From Corynebacterium sp. ACRPS (GTDB taxonomy: Bacteria; Actinomycetota; Actinomycetes; Mycobacteriales; Mycobacteriaceae), in NCBI RefSeq assembly GCF_022346005.1, contig NZ_JAKRMY010000002.1, positions 124,001-188,000 of the forward strand: DNA of 64,000 nt. Reading direction: 5' to 3'. A program made the position numbers and the translations under genes. Every line of letters starts with the position of its first letter. Position 1 is the first letter of the stretch. Below the pieces are notes generated by a model. The model saw only the letters and a program-made list of their open reading frames with translations, made no database searches and had not been told where the DNA came from. Positions 1 to 10,265 of the stretch are shown here, piece after piece.

Positions 1-1448
1 CCTTCAATGAGGACGTCGCTGCGCGCTATGAGGCATACGGCTGGCACGTCCAGACCGTTGAGTCCGGCGAGGACGTCGTTGCCATTGAAGAGGCAGTGCG
101 CAATGCACAGCAGGAAACAGAGCGCCCCTCCTTCATCCGCGTGAAGACAGTCATTGGCTACCCTGCCCCGACCAAGATGAACACCGGCGGCGTCCACGGC
201 GCCGCGCTTGGCGATGACGAAGTTGCCGCCACCAAGGAAGTCCTCGGCTTCGACCCAGAAAAGACCTTCCACATTGATGATGAGGTCTTGGCCCACACCC
301 GCAAGCTGCGCGATCGTGGCGCTGAAAAGCACGCGCAGTGGCAAGAGAAGTTCGACGCGTGGGCAGCGGACAACGCCGAAAATAAGGCGCTCTTTGACCG
401 CATGAGCGCCCGCGAATTGCCGGAGAACTTCGATGCCGAGCTCCCCGCATGGGAGCCAGGGGATGCGATTGCCACCCGTAAGGCCTCTGAGGCGACCATT
501 CAGGCGCTGGCCGCCGCTTTGCCCGAAATGTGGGGCGGATCGGCCGACCTGGCGGGGTCCAATAACACCGTGATTAAGGGCGCGGATTCCTTCGGCCCTG
601 AAAACATCACCACCAATAAGTGGTCCGCACAGCCTTATGGCCGCAACCTTCACTTTGGCATCCGCGAGCACGCGATGTCCGCCATCATGAACGGCATCGC
701 CCTCCACGGAAATACCCGCGTATATGGCGGTACATTCCTGATCTTCTCCGAGTATCAGTACCCTGCCGTGCGCCTCGGCTCGCTGATGTCTACCGATACC
801 TACTACGTGTGGACGCACGATTCCATTGGTTTGGGCGAAGACGGCCCTACCCACCAGCCGGTAGAAACCCTGTCAGCCTTGCGCGCCATTCCGAATTTGT
901 CCGTCATCCGGCCTGCCGATGCCAATGAAACCGCGCAAGCTTGGGCCGCAGCGATGGAATACAAGGCAGCCCCGAAGGGCCTTGCGCTCAGCCGCCAGAA
1001 CCTCCCCATCTTGGAAGGCACCAAGGAAAAGGCACACGATGGCGTTCGCCGCGGTGCCTACACCTTGGTCGCAGGCTCCAAGGATGAGCCCGATGTCATC
1101 TTGCTGGCCACCGGCTCGGAGGTACAGCTAGCCGTCGAGGCCGCCCAGCAGCTCGAAAGCGAAGGCACGGCCGCTCGCGTGGTATCCGCGCCGTGCCTGG
1201 AGTGGTTCGACGAGCAGGACGCAGAGTACCGCGAATCGGTTCTGCCCAGCAGCGTGAGGGCCCGCGTTTCCGTCGAGGCCGGCCTCGCTCAGTCCTGGCA
1301 CAAGTACACTGGTACTTTCGGCCGCAACGTCTCCCTAGAGCACTACGGGGCCTCCGCTCCCGGCGATGAGCTCTTCGAAAAGTTTGGCTTTACCTCTGCT
1401 GCGGTGGCCGATGCCGCACGCGAGAGCATCGCCGAAGCCCAAAGCTAA
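1..1448 (+). CDS. tkt: Transketolase, 3' part (5' end outside window)
   Basis: Thiamine-diphosphate enzyme of the non-oxidative pentose phosphate pathway; it moves two-carbon units between sugar phosphates in the cytoplasm. The reading frame is open from base 3, so 481 residues are visible and about 215 N-terminal residues (most of the ThDP pyrophosphate domain) lie outside. Visible family motifs include [10 protein letters not shown], the FGIREHAM segment with the catalytic Glu, and [13 protein letters not shown]. It is the first visible gene of a tkt–tal–zwf–opcA–pgl operon, with tal starting 32 bases after its stop. Identification is secure; only the start is unknown. Confidence 0.97.
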   Translation, partial: FNEDVAARYEAYGWHVQTVESGEDVVAIEEAVRNAQQETERPSFIRVKTVIGYPAPTKMNTGGVHGAALGDDEVAATKEVLGFDPEKTFHIDDEVLAHTRKLRDRGAEKHAQWQEKFDAWAADNAENKALFDRMSARELPENFDAELPAWEPGDAIATRKASEATIQALAAALPEMWGGSADLAGSNNTVIKGADSFGPENITTNKWSAQPYGRNLHFGIREHAMSAIMNGIALHGNTRVYGGTFLIFSEYQYPAVRLGSLMSTDTYYVWTHDSIGLGEDGPTHQPVETLSALRAIPNLSVIRPADANETAQAWAAAMEYKAAPKGLALSRQNLPILEGTKEKAHDGVRRGAYTLVAGSKDEPDVILLATGSEVQLAVEAAQQLESEGTAARVVSAPCLEWFDEQDAEYRESVLPSSVRARVSVEAGLAQSWHKYTGTFGRNVSLEHYGASAPGDELFEKFGFTSAAVADAARESIAEAQS

Positions 1449-1480
1449 GCCCCACCTCACCGACGCTAAAAGGAATGACT

Positions 1481-2566
1481 ATGAACAACATTTCTGAACT
1501 TGCCCAATTGGGCACCTCCACGTGGCTCGATGATCTCTCGCGCCAGCGCTTGGAATCCGGAAACTTGAAGGAGATTATTTCCTCCAAGTCCATCGTGGGC
1601 GTAACCACCAACCCGGCCATCTTCGCCACCGCCATGACCAGCGGCACGGCCTATGACGAAGACCTGGCGGCCTTGAAGGAGAAGAACGCTTCGGCCGATG
1701 AAGCCGTCTACTCCCTGGCCATTACGGACGTACAAAACGCCTGTGACCTTTTTGCCGATATCTATGCTGAGACCGACGGCCAGGATGGCCGCGTATCCAT
1801 CGAGGTGGATCCGCGCATCTCCGACGATGCCGCGGCAACTCTCAAGCAGGCCCGCGAACTGTGGGACCAGGTGGCCCGCCCCAATGCGATGATCAAGATT
1901 CCGGCTACCAAGGGCTCCCTCCCCGCTATCGAGGATGCCTTGGCAGAGGGAATCAGCGTCAATGTCACCCTGATCTTCTCGGTGTCTCGCTACCGCGAGG
2001 TCATCGCCGCATTCCGGGCCGGGCTCAAGCGCGCGGCTGATAATGGCAAAGACGTTACCAAGATTCACTCGGTCGCATCGTTCTTCGTCTCCCGCCTAGA
2101 TACGGAAGTTGATAAGCGCTTGGAGGCTATCGGTTCCGATGAGGCCCTGTCCCTCCGCGGCAAGGCCGGTGTTGCCAACGCGCAGCGTGCCTACGCCCTC
2201 TTCCAAGAGGAATTGCTCGGTGATAACGGCCTCCCCGAAGGCGCGCCCGTACAGCGTCCACTGTGGGCTTCCACCGGCGTGAAAAACCCCGACTACCCAG
2301 CAACGCTGTACGTGACCGAGCTGGCTGGCCCGCACACGGTAAATACCATGCCGGAAAAGACCATTGATGCGGTACTGCAGGAGGGTGGATTCCACGGCGA
2401 TACCCTCTCCACCGCCGGCGAAGAAGCCGAGAAGGTCTTCTCCCAGCTCGAATCGGTGGGCATTGACCTAGAAGATGTCTTCGCGGTCCTCGAGCGCGAG
2501 GGCGTGGATAAGTTCGTCGCCGCGTGGAATGACCTCCTTGATTCCCTCAAACAACGACTCGCGTAA
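1481..2566 (+). CDS. tal: Transaldolase
   Basis: Transfers a dihydroxyacetone unit between sugar phosphates in the pentose phosphate pathway. The product of 361 residues has the family's TTNPAIF motif near the N terminus and the Schiff-base Lys in MIKIPATKG (Lys139). Two in-frame ATGs lie six bases apart (1475 and 1481). The AAAAGGA ribosome-binding site directly abuts the first, so the second, with six-base spacing, is preferred. The gene is co-directional with tkt and zwf. A perfect 10-bp hairpin follows at 2585–2608, so some transcripts may end before zwf. Confidence 0.97.
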   Translation: MNNISELAQLGTSTWLDDLSRQRLESGNLKEIISSKSIVGVTTNPAIFATAMTSGTAYDEDLAALKEKNASADEAVYSLAITDVQNACDLFADIYAETDGQDGRVSIEVDPRISDDAAATLKQARELWDQVARPNAMIKIPATKGSLPAIEDALAEGISVNVTLIFSVSRYREVIAAFRAGLKRAADNGKDVTKIHSVASFFVSRLDTEVDKRLEAIGSDEALSLRGKAGVANAQRAYALFQEELLGDNGLPEGAPVQRPLWASTGVKNPDYPATLYVTELAGPHTVNTMPEKTIDAVLQEGGFHGDTLSTAGEEAEKVFSQLESVGIDLEDVFAVLEREGVDKFVAAWNDLLDSLKQRLA

Positions 2567-2584
2567 ACTACGACCGTGGTCCTA

Positions 2585-2608
2585 GCCCCGCCGGATAGCC
2601 GGCGGGGC
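2585..2608 (+). terminator. Hairpin between tal and zwf
   Basis: GCCCCGCCGG (2585–2594) and CCGGCGGGGC (2599–2608) form a perfect 10-bp GC-rich stem around an ATAG loop. No real T-run follows, so this may be an attenuating or mRNA-stabilising hairpin rather than a full terminator. Confidence 0.5.
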
Positions 2609-2665
2609 ATTATGCCGCCACTAGTTGAAAGACTACTTAGCTTTTCCCTCCAGGAAGGATAATCC

Positions 2666-4198
2666 GTGACGGACTCAGCCGCTTGGGTCAATCCCTTGCG
2701 TAATGCCGCCGATAAACGATTGCCACGCATCGCGGGCCCCGCGGGCATGGTCATCTTTGGTGTGACCGGCGATTTAGCTTTCAAAAAGCTCCTGCCGGCC
2801 ATCTATGACCTTGCCAGCCGCGGTCTCTTGCCCGCTGGCTTCACGCTCGTCGGCTATGGCCGCAGGGACTGGGATAACGCGGACTTCTGCGATTATTTCC
2901 GCAGCGCGGTAGAAGCCGGTGCCCGCACTGACTTTAACCACGACGTGTGGGAGCACTTATCCCAAGGAATCGAGTTCGTGCAAGGCTCCTTCGACGATGA
3001 GGGCTTCGACAAGCTTTCTGCGCGGTTGGCCGAGCTGGATAAAGCCCGCGGCACGGGAAGCAACTGGGCATACTACCTTTCGGTGCCGCCAGAGTTTTTC
3101 TCCGATATCTGCCACCAATTGGAACGCGTGGGCATGGCCAATTCCATGGAGGACTCGTGGCGCCGAGTGATCATCGAAAAGCCGTTTGGCCACGACCAGG
3201 AATCTGCGCGCGAGCTCAATGAGATCGTCAACGCGGTCTTCCCAGAATCTGCTGTCTTCCGCATCGATCACTACCTGGGTAAAGAGACCGTGCAAAACAT
3301 CATGGCGCTGCGGTTTGCTAACCAGATTTTTGAGCCGATGTGGAACGCGCACTATATCGACCACGTGCAAATCACCATGGCCGAAGATATTGGGCTTGGC
3401 GGCCGCGCTGGCTATTATGACGGAATCGGCGCGGCCCGAGACGTCATTCAGAACCACCTCCTGCAGCTGCTCGCCCTCGTGGCAATGGAAGAGCCTTCCT
3501 CCTTTGAACCGGAGGCGCTGCGCGCTGAAAAGGTCAAGGTGCTGCGCGCTACGCAGCCGGTCCATCCGCTCAATAAAACCACCGCCCGTGGCCAGTACAC
3601 CGCTGGCTGGCAGGGCTCGGAATACGTGAAGGGCTTGCGTGAGGAGGAGGGCTTCGATCCCGCCTCCACTACTGAGACCTATGCGGCGTGCACGTTGGAG
3701 GTCAACTCTCGGCGCTGGGGAGGCGTGCCTTTCTACCTGCGCACCGGAAAGCGCTTGGGGCGTCGAGTCACCGAGATCGCCTTGGTCTTCAAGGCCGCAC
3801 CGAACCAGCCCTTTGTCGATGGCGAAACCGATGCCCTCGGCCAAAATGCCGTGGTCATCCGCGTTCAGCCCGATGAGGGCGTGACCATGCGCTTTGGCTC
3901 AAAGGTCCCGGGCTCCACCATGGAAGTCCGCGATGTGAATATGGACTTCGCCTACGCCGAGGCCTTCACCGAGGAGTCCCCGGAGGCCTATGAGCGCCTC
4001 ATCTTGGATGCGCTCCTCGATGAATCATCCCTGTTTCCCACTAATGAGGAAGTCGAGCTATCGTGGTCCATTTTGGATCCGATCCTCGATTATTGGTCCA
4101 AGCATGGTGAGCCCGAAGATTATAAGGCGGGCACCTGGGGGCCCACTTCAGCCGATAAGATGCTGCGCCGCCGGGGCCATTCCTGGCGCCGCCCATAG
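2666..4198 (+). CDS. zwf: Glucose-6-phosphate 1-dehydrogenase
   Basis: First step of the oxidative pentose phosphate pathway: glucose 6-phosphate plus NADP+ gives 6-phosphogluconolactone and NADPH. The product of 510 residues has the dinucleotide-binding GVTGDLA motif (from residue 32) and the substrate-binding signature RIDHYLGKE (about 199–207). The start is GTG, preceded by AGGAAGG at suitable spacing. opcA follows 14 bases after the stop. In corynebacteria full activity of this enzyme needs the OpcA protein, which agrees with their adjacency here. Confidence 0.98.
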   Translation: MTDSAAWVNPLRNAADKRLPRIAGPAGMVIFGVTGDLAFKKLLPAIYDLASRGLLPAGFTLVGYGRRDWDNADFCDYFRSAVEAGARTDFNHDVWEHLSQGIEFVQGSFDDEGFDKLSARLAELDKARGTGSNWAYYLSVPPEFFSDICHQLERVGMANSMEDSWRRVIIEKPFGHDQESARELNEIVNAVFPESAVFRIDHYLGKETVQNIMALRFANQIFEPMWNAHYIDHVQITMAEDIGLGGRAGYYDGIGAARDVIQNHLLQLLALVAMEEPSSFEPEALRAEKVKVLRATQPVHPLNKTTARGQYTAGWQGSEYVKGLREEEGFDPASTTETYAACTLEVNSRRWGGVPFYLRTGKRLGRRVTEIALVFKAAPNQPFVDGETDALGQNAVVIRVQPDEGVTMRFGSKVPGSTMEVRDVNMDFAYAEAFTEESPEAYERLILDALLDESSLFPTNEEVELSWSILDPILDYWSKHGEPEDYKAGTWGPTSADKMLRRRGHSWRRP

Positions 4199-4212
4199 AA
4201 GGGACGTAGTCA

Positions 4213-5148
4213 ATGATTATCCCATTGCCTAATACCACCACCGGTGAAATTGCCAAGAAGCTTGTCGATGCCCAGGAGCATTACACCCGCACCACGGGCC
4301 GGGTGCTCACCCTCATCGTTGAGGCACAAGAAGGCGACGATCTCGAGCAAATCCTTGCCTCTGTGCGCGATGCCTCTCATGAGCACCCCTCCCGCGTGCT
4401 CGTCGTGGTCCCCGGCGATCCAAATACTGATACCCAGCTCGATGCCCAGCTCCGCGTCGGTGGCGAGGCCGGTGCGTCCGAGACCGTCGTCATGCAATTG
4501 CACGGGGCGCTGGCGGATCAAGCCGAGTCCGTGCTCACCCCGCTCTTGCTGCCGGATACCCCGCTGGTTGCGTGGTGGCCGAACCTGTGCCCGCAGGTTC
4601 CCTCCGAAAGCCCCGTGGGCAAGTTGGCGCAGCGCCGCATCACCAACGTGGCGCATAAAGGCACCGTGGGCGAGCAGGATCTGCGCGCGCTTTCTAATGG
4701 CTACTCCCCCGGCGATTCCGATATGTCCTGGGCCTCCATTACCTTGTGGCGCGGCGTCGTCGCATCGGCACTCGACCACCATCCCCATGAAAAGGTGCTA
4801 TCGGTAGAGGTCGCCGGCCCCGCCGGGCATCCCGCGCCAAACTTCGCTGCGGGGTGGCTGCTTGACCGCCTGAGCGTCCCGGTACAGCGCATGGCCGAGG
4901 AAGCTAATAGTGACTATTTCCCGGTTACCCACCTGCGCTTTAACCGGGAGACGACCCACGTCGATGTGGATGTCGTGGATGAGCGCACCGTGCGGGTGCG
5001 CGTGCCTGGTACGCCAGACTCGCTGGTCAGCTTGAGCCCGCGCACGCAAACCGAAATCCTCTCCGAGGAATTGCGGCACCTCGACGCCGATAAAACTTAT
5101 GCTCAGGCGCTGCGTGCTCTGGGAGAAGTAGACTACAGTAAGCTTTAA
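4213..5148 (+). CDS. opcA: Glucose-6-phosphate dehydrogenase assembly protein OpcA
   Basis: Protein of 311 residues matching OpcA, the subunit or assembly factor needed for active Zwf in cyanobacteria and actinobacteria. Supporting features are the MIIPLPNTTTGEIAKKL start, a VAWWPNLCP segment in the middle, position directly after zwf and the family's usual length. The ribosome-binding site (GAAGGGACG) overlaps the zwf stop, suggesting coupled translation. It has no catalytic motif of its own; the function comes from family knowledge and context. Confidence 0.95.
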   Translation: MIIPLPNTTTGEIAKKLVDAQEHYTRTTGRVLTLIVEAQEGDDLEQILASVRDASHEHPSRVLVVVPGDPNTDTQLDAQLRVGGEAGASETVVMQLHGALADQAESVLTPLLLPDTPLVAWWPNLCPQVPSESPVGKLAQRRITNVAHKGTVGEQDLRALSNGYSPGDSDMSWASITLWRGVVASALDHHPHEKVLSVEVAGPAGHPAPNFAAGWLLDRLSVPVQRMAEEANSDYFPVTHLRFNRETTHVDVDVVDERTVRVRVPGTPDSLVSLSPRTQTEILSEELRHLDADKTYAQALRALGEVDYSKL

Positions 5149-5195
5149 TAGCGCACTTGCTCATACCGATTCTTTGCAAAGGATTCTGATACCGA

Positions 5196-5957
5196 ATGGT
5201 AACGCTTCACCGCGTCAGCGATGTAGATGACCTTATTTCCCAAGCCGCACTCAAATTTATTGAGACCATCGCCGGTATTCAGGCCGGCAATGGTGGCCTC
5301 CATGGTGACGGCGTGGCAAGAGTCGTACTAACTGGCGGGGGCGCAGGAATTGGGCTCCTGCACGAGCTCGCGCGCTTGGACTTCGCCGCCCAGCAGCAAG
5401 GCGAGAACTACCCTGCCCTGCGCATCGATTGGTCCCGCGTGCACATCTTCTTTGGCGATGAGCGCAATGTCCCGGTCAGCGACCCAGATTCCAACGAAGG
5501 CCAAGCGCGTTCCGCGCTGCTCGATCACGTGGATATCCCGGATCAGAATATCCACGGTTTCGACCTCGGTGCGGTCTCCATGGAGGCGGCCGCAAATGCC
5601 TACGAGCCAGAGTTGAAGGACTTCGCACCTTTAGGCTTCGATCTACACCTTTTGGGCATGGGCGCAGAAGGCCACATTAACTCCATGTTCCCCCACTCTC
5701 CTGCCATCCGTGAGCAGGAAGAACTCGCGGTACCGGTACACGATTCGCCGAAGCCGCCCAGCGAGCGCATCACCCTGACGCTGCCGGCGGTCAACAGGTC
5801 TGAGCGCGTCTGGCTCTTGGTTGCCGGGGAGGAAAAGGCCGCTGCCGCAAAGAACATCGTTGACGGCGTCGACGCTGAAGAGTGCCCGGCCGCTGGTGCG
5901 CAAGGGACGAAGGAAACGATCCTCTTCCTTGCAGACGATGCCGCGCAGGAGCTGTAA
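5196..5957 (+). CDS. pgl: 6-Phosphogluconolactonase
   Basis: Hydrolyses 6-phosphogluconolactone, the Zwf product, to 6-phosphogluconate. The product of 253 residues has the SugE/NagB-fold motifs FFGDERNVP and LLGMGAEGHINSMFP, where family members usually read GMGxDGHxASLFP. A ribosome-binding site AAAGGA lies upstream of the ATG. This gene (also called devB) closes the tkt operon and is followed by a strong bidirectional hairpin at 5991–6051. Confidence 0.96.
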   Translation: MVTLHRVSDVDDLISQAALKFIETIAGIQAGNGGLHGDGVARVVLTGGGAGIGLLHELARLDFAAQQQGENYPALRIDWSRVHIFFGDERNVPVSDPDSNEGQARSALLDHVDIPDQNIHGFDLGAVSMEAAANAYEPELKDFAPLGFDLHLLGMGAEGHINSMFPHSPAIREQEELAVPVHDSPKPPSERITLTLPAVNRSERVWLLVAGEEKAAAAKNIVDGVDAEECPAAGAQGTKETILFLADDAAQEL

Positions 5958-5990
5958 AGCCAGCAGCGCCGGCACCGCCGCTTAACGCAT

Positions 5991-6051
5991 ACAGCGCCGG
6001 TACCTCGGTCCCTTCTTGCGAAAGGTTAAGGGACTGACGTACCGGCGCTGT
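5991..6051. terminator. Bidirectional terminator between pgl and secG
   Basis: ACAGCGCCGGTAC (5991–6003) pairs with GTACCGGCGCTGT (6039–6051), a perfect 13-bp stem. A second inner stem, GTCCCTT (6008–6014) with AAGGGAC (6028–6034), continues it. A TTTT tract follows on the + strand. It separates the convergent pgl and secG genes. Confidence 0.85.
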
Positions 6052-6102
6052 TTTGCGCGGTTGGCCGCCGCTAGCGGTTAGCGGGGGCCTGCTGCGTGCT
6101 TC

Positions 6103-6339
6103 CTAGGAAGCGTAGGCCTGGATAAGGTTAAGGCCAACGATGCAGGCCAACCAGATAATCACCATGACGACGGTATAGCGGTCTAGGTTCTTTTCCACCA
6201 CGGTCGAACCGGACAGGTTCGATTGCACGCCGCCGCCGAAAAGGCTAGACAGGCCGCCGCCTTTGCCCTTGTGTAAAAGCACAAAGATGGACATCAAAAT
6301 AGCTGAAATTAGCAAAATGATTTCCAGTGCTAAGACCAT
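6103..6339 (-). CDS. secG: Protein translocase subunit SecG
   Basis: Small membrane protein of 78 residues with two hydrophobic helices (about residues 2–22 and 54–74). They flank the SecG-typical glycine-rich loop HKGKGGGLSSLFGGG. It belongs to the SecYEG channel that exports unfolded proteins across the cytoplasmic membrane. It is the last gene of the gap–pgk–tpiA–secG group and lies 198 bases beyond tpiA, where C. glutamicum is known to carry ppc. The ATG start fits family length. Confidence 0.93.
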   Translation of the reverse strand: MVLALEIILLISAILMSIFVLLHKGKGGGLSSLFGGGVQSNLSGSTVVEKNLDRYTVVMVIIWLACIVGLNLIQAYAS

Positions 6340-6471
6340 GAGGTTCTTCCTTTTCTCAACGTGCGCCCAGTGGCACCTTCGATGTACTACCGAAAGTCAC
6401 GCTAGCCACCGGCGCGAAGTACTTACCGGCTTTGCCTACGCAAAGCAATCACAAGGGCCTACTGTACACCA

Positions 6472-6504
6472 TGCCGCGGGCGGGACTCACCCCAACCCGC
6501 GGCA
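6472..6504 (-). terminator. Possible terminator between tpiA and secG
   Basis: TGCCGCGGG (6472–6480) and CCCGCGGCA (6496–6504) can form a 9-bp stem downstream of the tpiA stop. No T-run follows on the minus strand, so termination efficiency is uncertain. Confidence 0.4.
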
Positions 6505-6537
6505 CAACAGTTACCTTGTGATGGTTGTTAACGCATG

Positions 6538-7320
6538 TTAACTAACGGCATTAGCGGCATTGGCGGCCAACTTGGCAAAGTCCTCTCCTACCAAGGAAGC
6601 ACCGCCAATCAGGCCACCGTCCACGTCCGGCTTGCTGACGATATCAGCAACGGAATCGACCTTCACGGAACCGCCGTACAGGATGCGGATGCCCTCGGCG
6701 ACCTCGTCGCCTGCAAGCTCCTTGACCAAGCCGCGGATTGCAGCACATACTTCCTGCGCGTCATCAGCGGAGGCAACCTTGCCGGTGCCGATGGCCCACA
6801 CGGGCTCGTAGGCGATAACCGTCTTGGATAGCTGCTCGGCGCTCAGTCCCTGCAGGGAATCGCGGGTCTGGTTCACCACGTAGTCAACGTGGGTGCCGGC
6901 TTCGCGCACATCGAGTGGCTCGCCCACGCAGACGATCGGGCTGATGCCATAGTCCAGGGCCGCTGCGGCCTTTTCAGCGACCAGCTGGTCGGTTTCGCCG
7001 TGGTATTCGCGGCGCTCGGAGTGGCCGACGACTGCCCAGCTGCAGCCCAGCTTGCTCAGCATCTGACCGGATACCTCACCGGTGTAGGCGCCGGACTCGT
7101 GCTTGGAGATGTCCTGCGCACCGTAGGTGATCTTCAGCTTATCGCCCTCAACGAGGGTCTGAATGGTGCGGATATCGGTAAATGGAACCATGTAGGCTAC
7201 ATCAACCTTGTCGTAGTAATCCTCCGGCAGGGAGAAAGCAAACTTTTGAACGGAGCCGATGGCCTCAATGTGATCGAGGTTCATCTTCCAGTTGCCAGCA
7301 ATAAGTGGTGTACGTGCCAT
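6538..7320 (-). CDS. tpiA: Triosephosphate isomerase
   Basis: Interconverts dihydroxyacetone phosphate and glyceraldehyde 3-phosphate. The start is the ATG at 7320, giving [14 protein letters not shown] and 260 residues. The frame stays open upstream, but that part overlaps pgk and has no family match. Visible motifs are the substrate Lys in NWKMN, catalytic His100 in VVGHSERRE, catalytic Glu172 in [11 protein letters not shown], and the phosphate-binding LYGGSV. It lies 46 bases after pgk, probably on the same transcript. Confidence 0.97.
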   Translation of the reverse strand: MARTPLIAGNWKMNLDHIEAIGSVQKFAFSLPEDYYDKVDVAYMVPFTDIRTIQTLVEGDKLKITYGAQDISKHESGAYTGEVSGQMLSKLGCSWAVVGHSERREYHGETDQLVAEKAAAALDYGISPIVCVGEPLDVREAGTHVDYVVNQTRDSLQGLSAEQLSKTVIAYEPVWAIGTGKVASADDAQEVCAAIRGLVKELAGDEVAEGIRILYGGSVKVDSVADIVSKPDVDGGLIGGASLVGEDFAKLAANAANAVS

Positions 7321-7366
7321 GATTAATCCTTTCTGTGTACGCCTATATTGAGCTATTTCAGGCGGT

Positions 7367-8584
7367 TTATGCCTCGAGCACGGAAACGCCCGGCAGCTCC
7401 TTGCCCTCGAGGTATTCAAGGGATGCGCCGCCGCCGGTGGAGATGTGGCTGAAGCCATCCTCATCGAGGCCCAGGGTGCGCACGGAGGCTGCGGAGTCGC
7501 CGCCGCCGACGACGGAGAAGGAACCGTTGGAGGAGGTGGCATCGATAATCGCCTGCGCCACCCCAGCGGTGCCCTTGGAGAAGGCTTCCATTTCGAATAC
7601 GCCCATGGGGCCGTTCCAGAATACGGTCTTGGAATCTGCCAGTACGGCGGCAAATTTCTCGACGGACTTGGGGCCAATGTCCAGCGACATCCAGCCCTCA
7701 GGGATGCCATCGAGCTCAACAACCTTGGTCTCAGCGTCTGCGGCGAACTCGCTGGCGGCGGTGAGATCTACCGGAAGGACGATCTTGTCGCCGAAGCGCT
7801 CCAGCAGGCTCTTGCAGTTTTCAATCTGGTCCTCTTGCAGCAAGGACTCCTGAACGTCGTAGCCCTTAGCGGCCAGCAGGGTGTAGCACATGCCCCCGCC
7901 GATGATGATCTTGTCGGCCTTTCCGGCAAGGGCTTCAATAACGCCGAGCTTGTCGGATACCTTTGCGCCGCCCAGAACGACGACGTAAGGGTGCGCTGGA
8001 TCCTTGGCCACGGTGGACAATACGTCCAATTCCTTTTCCACCAGCTTGCCGGCGTAGGCGGGCAGGCGCTTGGCGACGTCATACACAGACGTCTGTGCGC
8101 GGTGAACAACGCCGAAGCCGTCGGAAACGAATGCACCATTATCGGCGGCCAAGGCGACGAGCTCTTCAGCAAATTCGCCGCGCTCTGCCTCATCCTTGGA
8201 GGTCTCGCGCGGGTCAAAGCGGACATTTTCTACCAGCATGACATCGCCGCTGTTTAGCCCGTTTGCGCGCTCGTGGGCGTCTTCACCGGTGACGTCGTTG
8301 GCCAAGGCAACATATTGATCCAGGGCCTCGGACAGCGCCTCTGCGACTGGGGCCAAGGAGTACTTGGAATTTACCTCACCCTTGGGGCGGCCGAGGTGGG
8401 CGGAAAGGATGACCTTCGCGCCGCCATCGACAAGCGCCTTAATGGTCGGAAGAGAAGCGGTAATGCGGCCCGGGTCGGTGATATTTCCGTCATCATCGAG
8501 CGGCACGTTGAAGTCAGAACGCACCAAGATGTGGCGGTCCTCTACGCCTTCTTCAAGCAGGTTATCTAGGGTCTTAAAAGCCAT
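7367..8584 (-). CDS. pgk: Phosphoglycerate kinase
   Basis: Makes ATP from 1,3-bisphosphoglycerate and ADP in glycolysis. The 405-residue length is typical. It has the N-terminal [10 protein letters not shown] signature and the C-terminal nucleotide-binding [10 protein letters not shown] and [15 protein letters not shown] segments. The ATG at 8584 is preceded by an AAAGGAG-type ribosome-binding site. A perfect 16-bp hairpin lies between gap and this gene, so pgk may be fed by read-through or by its own promoter in that gap. Confidence 0.98.
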   Translation of the reverse strand: MAFKTLDNLLEEGVEDRHILVRSDFNVPLDDDGNITDPGRITASLPTIKALVDGGAKVILSAHLGRPKGEVNSKYSLAPVAEALSEALDQYVALANDVTGEDAHERANGLNSGDVMLVENVRFDPRETSKDEAERGEFAEELVALAADNGAFVSDGFGVVHRAQTSVYDVAKRLPAYAGKLVEKELDVLSTVAKDPAHPYVVVLGGAKVSDKLGVIEALAGKADKIIIGGGMCYTLLAAKGYDVQESLLQEDQIENCKSLLERFGDKIVLPVDLTAASEFAADAETKVVELDGIPEGWMSLDIGPKSVEKFAAVLADSKTVFWNGPMGVFEMEAFSKGTAGVAQAIIDATSSNGSFSVVGGGDSAASVRTLGLDEDGFSHISTGGGASLEYLEGKELPGVSVLEA

Positions 8585-8634
8585 GTGTTACTCCTTTTAA
8601 AGTGGGTTCTGCAATCGAGGTTCCTACATAAAAT

Positions 8635-8684
8635 GATACCGGCCACAACGTCGTGCCGTCAGGGCGTTCGTTGTGGCCGGTATC
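8635..8684 (-). terminator. Strong hairpin terminator after gap
   Basis: GATACCGGCCACAACG (8635–8650) and CGTTGTGGCCGGTATC (8669–8684) form a perfect 16-bp stem. On the minus strand it is followed by ATTTTA. It should end most gap transcripts before pgk. Confidence 0.85.
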
Positions 8685-8712
8685 GCATTAAAGGGTGCTC
8701 GGTTTCAGGACT

Positions 8713-9753
<1,041 letters not shown>

Positions 9754-9846
9754 CTATGGGCCTACCGCGGGTCCTTCGAGTACTTTACTGCTCTGGGTGA
9801 GTAAGGTGCCCGAGGCTTTGCCCAACAACCGCAATACTACAGAGCC

Positions 9847-9852
9847 TTTATA
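9847..9852 (-). promoter_or_regulatory. Candidate gap -10 box
   Basis: TATAAA on the minus strand, about 127 bases upstream of the gap start. The -35 region is poorly conserved (a TTGCAG only 14 bases upstream), so this rests mainly on the -10 match and position. Confidence 0.35.
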
Positions 9853-10004
9853 GCGCGTGCAGTGGGCTGCAAGGCTGCCAGAAAAGTATCTGAAAGTTTT
9901 CCGATCTAGGCGTACAATCTTCCCGAGCATTTTTGTTTCTCCCGAATTATCCGGCAGTTCAAGCCCGTTTAAGTTGGTTCTTGTGGACTTTACACCGTTA
10001 ATGT

Positions 10005-10016
10005 GTGATATATCAC
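10005..10016. promoter_or_regulatory. Perfect 12-base palindrome, possible operator
   Basis: GTGATATATCAC is its own reverse complement and sits midway between gap and lldP. It resembles a CRP/GlxR site, but with four bases between the half-sites instead of six, so another regulator is more likely. Confidence 0.4.
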
Positions 10017-10265
10017 TGTACGGAGTATTCCGCTGCCTGCTCGCACACTGACTCCCCACAGAGACGGTGACATAAATTAACTTGGGCCAAATCACACGAC
10101 CGCGTTTATGACGCGATATGCTTACGCTAACTCACTGTGTTCCAGGTAGCACTCGGGCATTCGCTCGGCGCTAGCTCTCGCCTGAAACGCGTGGGCAACT
10201 AATTTAAGTCCCCCGCAGACCGAATGCGCCTGCGATAGTACCCCCGTTAGAATCGAGGATACTCA

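Noticed and set aside
7321..7722. N-terminal extension of the tpiA frame into pgk
   Set aside because: The extension overlaps the pgk coding region in another frame and the family start [11 protein letters not shown] is at 7320.
10005..10016. The palindrome as a GlxR (CRP-type) site
   Set aside because: GlxR sites have TGTGA-N6-TCACA; here only four bases separate the half-sites.
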